The notes under the pieces were generated by a model that saw only the letters and a list, made by a program, of their open reading frames with translations, was not told the origin of the DNA and did not search any database. From the NCBI GenBank assembly GCA_012270525.1, contig JAAXIE010000164.1, forward strand, positions 1-6,625: DNA of 6,625 nucleotides, in the 5' to 3' direction. Each line of letters begins with the position of its first letter. The stretch's first letter is position 1. This DNA is from Dehalococcoidia bacterium. GTDB taxonomy: Bacteria > Chloroflexota > Dehalococcoidia > UBA3495 > JAAXIE01. The position numbers and the translations under genes were made by a program. Positions 5,499-6,625 of the stretch are shown here, one piece after another.

Positions 5499-6625
5499 AT
5501 GGCACGCATACAATCGCTGGACCCCGACATAGCCTACGTCAATGCTGGTGGCATGATCACCATGGAGGGCGCACCCACGATGCACCGCGGTCTCACCGCC
5601 ATGGCAGTGCGCAACGGACGCATAGTGGGACTGGGTAGCGACGCCTCGGTGCGAGAGATGTCCCCCAGAGCGACGTTGGTCGACTTGGAAGGCGCGGTGG
5701 TAATGCCCGGCCTGATCGACTGCCACAACCACTTCCTCCGCACCGTCTTGGGATGGGATGCCCTGCAACTGGCGGAGGTGCGCTCCATCGGCGAGTTGCT
5801 GGAAGCCGTGGGAGAGCAGGCACGGGAGATGCCTCGTGGCGAATGGCTGGTCTGCTCAAGTCGTTGGCACGAGACCAACCTGGCCGAAAAGCGGATGCCC
5901 ACCGCAGAAGAACTCGATCAGGTGGCCCCTCACAACCCTGTTTATCTCCCTAGGGGCGGCCACGTGGTTGTGACCAACAGCCTCGGTCTGCAGAGGGCAG
6001 GGATCGCTGAAAGCAGCCAGGACCCGCCAGGAGGCGAGTACGTCCGCGATGCTTCTGGGCGGCTGACCGGCATGCTGCTGGAACGTCCCGCATTCGTCGC
6101 CCTGAACCGACAGCTGCCTCAGCCCTCGGCCCAACAGAGGCATGAGGCCATTCGCGCAGGGATCGAAGCCTACAACCGTGTGGGCATCACGGGTGTGCGG
6201 GAACCCGGCCTCGTCGCCAGCGACATCCGCGATTTCCAGCAGGTGATACCCGGCGAGCAGTCCATCCGGGTGAGCCTCATGTGGCGCGTCGATCTCAGCC
6301 TGTCTCCCGAGGAGCAACGCCAGTGGGTCGATGGCTTGGCTCCAATCAGCGGCTTCGGCAACGAGTGGCTGGACATCTGGGGCCTGAAGATCGTGATGGA
6401 CGGAGGGGTGGAAGCCGCCTACCTGCACCAGCCCTACGCCAACAACCCCGGCTTCCGGGGCATACCCTTCACCACCACCGACAACCTTAAGGCCCTGCTG
6501 CACGGGGCCCACGACATGGGTTGGAAGGTGGGCGTGCACGTGGCCGGCGATGCTTCTATGGACTTGGTGCTGGACGCCTTCGAGCAGGTGGACCTGGAGA
6601 CCCACGTGGGCGGCCGTGGCCATGC
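5499..6625 (+). CDS. YtcJ-like metal-dependent amidohydrolase (3' truncated by window edge)
   Basis: 375 codons are open to the right edge without a stop; family members run about 520-570 residues, so roughly two thirds is present. The N-terminal composite sandwich (1-70) includes AVRNGRIVGLGSDASV. VMPGLIDCHNHF (68-79) carries the first metal-binding HxH (His76, His78). LKIVMDGGVEAAYL (296-309) fits the family segment with the bridging lysine (Lys297) and an aspartate (Asp301). VGVHVAGDAS (344-353) supplies a further metal histidine (His347). The later histidine and the catalytic aspartate lie beyond the window. Amidohydro_3/YtcJ enzymes hydrolyse C-N bonds, for example in N-substituted formamides and other amides; the real substrate is unknown. 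No signal peptide is seen, so it is probably cytosolic. The motifs depart from the usual DGSLGS and HAIGDRA, suggesting a divergent subgroup. Confidence 0.9.
   Translation, partial: MARIQSLDPDIAYVNAGGMITMEGAPTMHRGLTAMAVRNGRIVGLGSDASVREMSPRATLVDLEGAVVMPGLIDCHNHFLRTVLGWDALQLAEVRSIGELLEAVGEQAREMPRGEWLVCSSRWHETNLAEKRMPTAEELDQVAPHNPVYLPRGGHVVVTNSLGLQRAGIAESSQDPPGGEYVRDASGRLTGMLLERPAFVALNRQLPQPSAQQRHEAIRAGIEAYNRVGITGVREPGLVASDIRDFQQVIPGEQSIRVSLMWRVDLSLSPEEQRQWVDGLAPISGFGNEWLDIWGLKIVMDGGVEAAYLHQPYANNPGFRGIPFTTTDNLKALLHGAHDMGWKVGVHVAGDASMDLVLDAFEQVDLETHVGGRGH

Noticed and set aside
5856..6623. A 255-codon minus-strand frame opposite the amidohydrolase
   Set aside because: It is antisense to a conserved HxH amidohydrolase, lacks family motifs and has no plausible ribosome binding site; it is a shadow.

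Overview
The window is about 6.6 kb of gene-dense, GC-rich (roughly 60%) bacterial DNA carrying six genes, four of them complete and one (a transporter) with a doubtful 5' end. The first gene is cut by the left edge and the last by the right edge. Strong purine-rich ribosome binding sites, GTG/TTG starts as well as ATG, TAG/TGA stops and tightly spaced genes point to a free-living bacterium. A Chloroflexota or actinobacteria-like source would fit a heterotroph carrying molybdenum hydroxylases, amidohydrolases and FAD amine oxidases, but nothing here fixes the phylum. No rRNA, tRNA, insertion sequence, phage gene or CRISPR array is visible.

Layout. (1) 1-2375, plus strand: the last 29 codons of a [2Fe-2S] small subunit, then the complete molybdopterin-binding large subunit of a xanthine dehydrogenase-family hydroxylase. 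The two are translationally coupled, with TAG and GTG sharing one base. (2) 2408-3115, plus strand: a YggS/PLPBP pyridoxal-phosphate homeostasis protein, 32 nt downstream and probably co-transcribed. (3) 3126-4334, minus strand: a DAO-family FAD-dependent oxidoreductase, convergent with yggS across only 10 nt. (4) 4335-4504: a divergent regulatory interval with weak promoter-like elements and a run of small overlapping hairpins, the last of which covers a strong Shine-Dalgarno. (5) 4505-5407, plus strand: a ten-helix EamA/DMT-family permease whose best ribosome binding site and start codon lie in a different frame from the body of the gene. (6) 5499-6625, plus strand: the first 375 codons of a YtcJ-like metal-dependent amidohydrolase.

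How the genes may work together (inference). A molybdenum hydroxylase, an FAD amine oxidase, a small-molecule permease and an amidohydrolase are the kinds of enzymes used to take up and break down nitrogenous compounds such as N-heterocycles, amides or secondary amines. The substrate cannot be read from the sequence, and YggS is probably a housekeeping passenger.

The most unusual signals are non-coding. All three plus-strand genes that both begin and end inside the window have their TAG stop in, or at the edge of, the loop of a GC-rich hairpin. The permease leader combines an SD-covering hairpin with an 8-codon frame that ends just inside the permease frame, which looks either like a one-base frameshift (mutation or assembly error) or like a coupled leader peptide.
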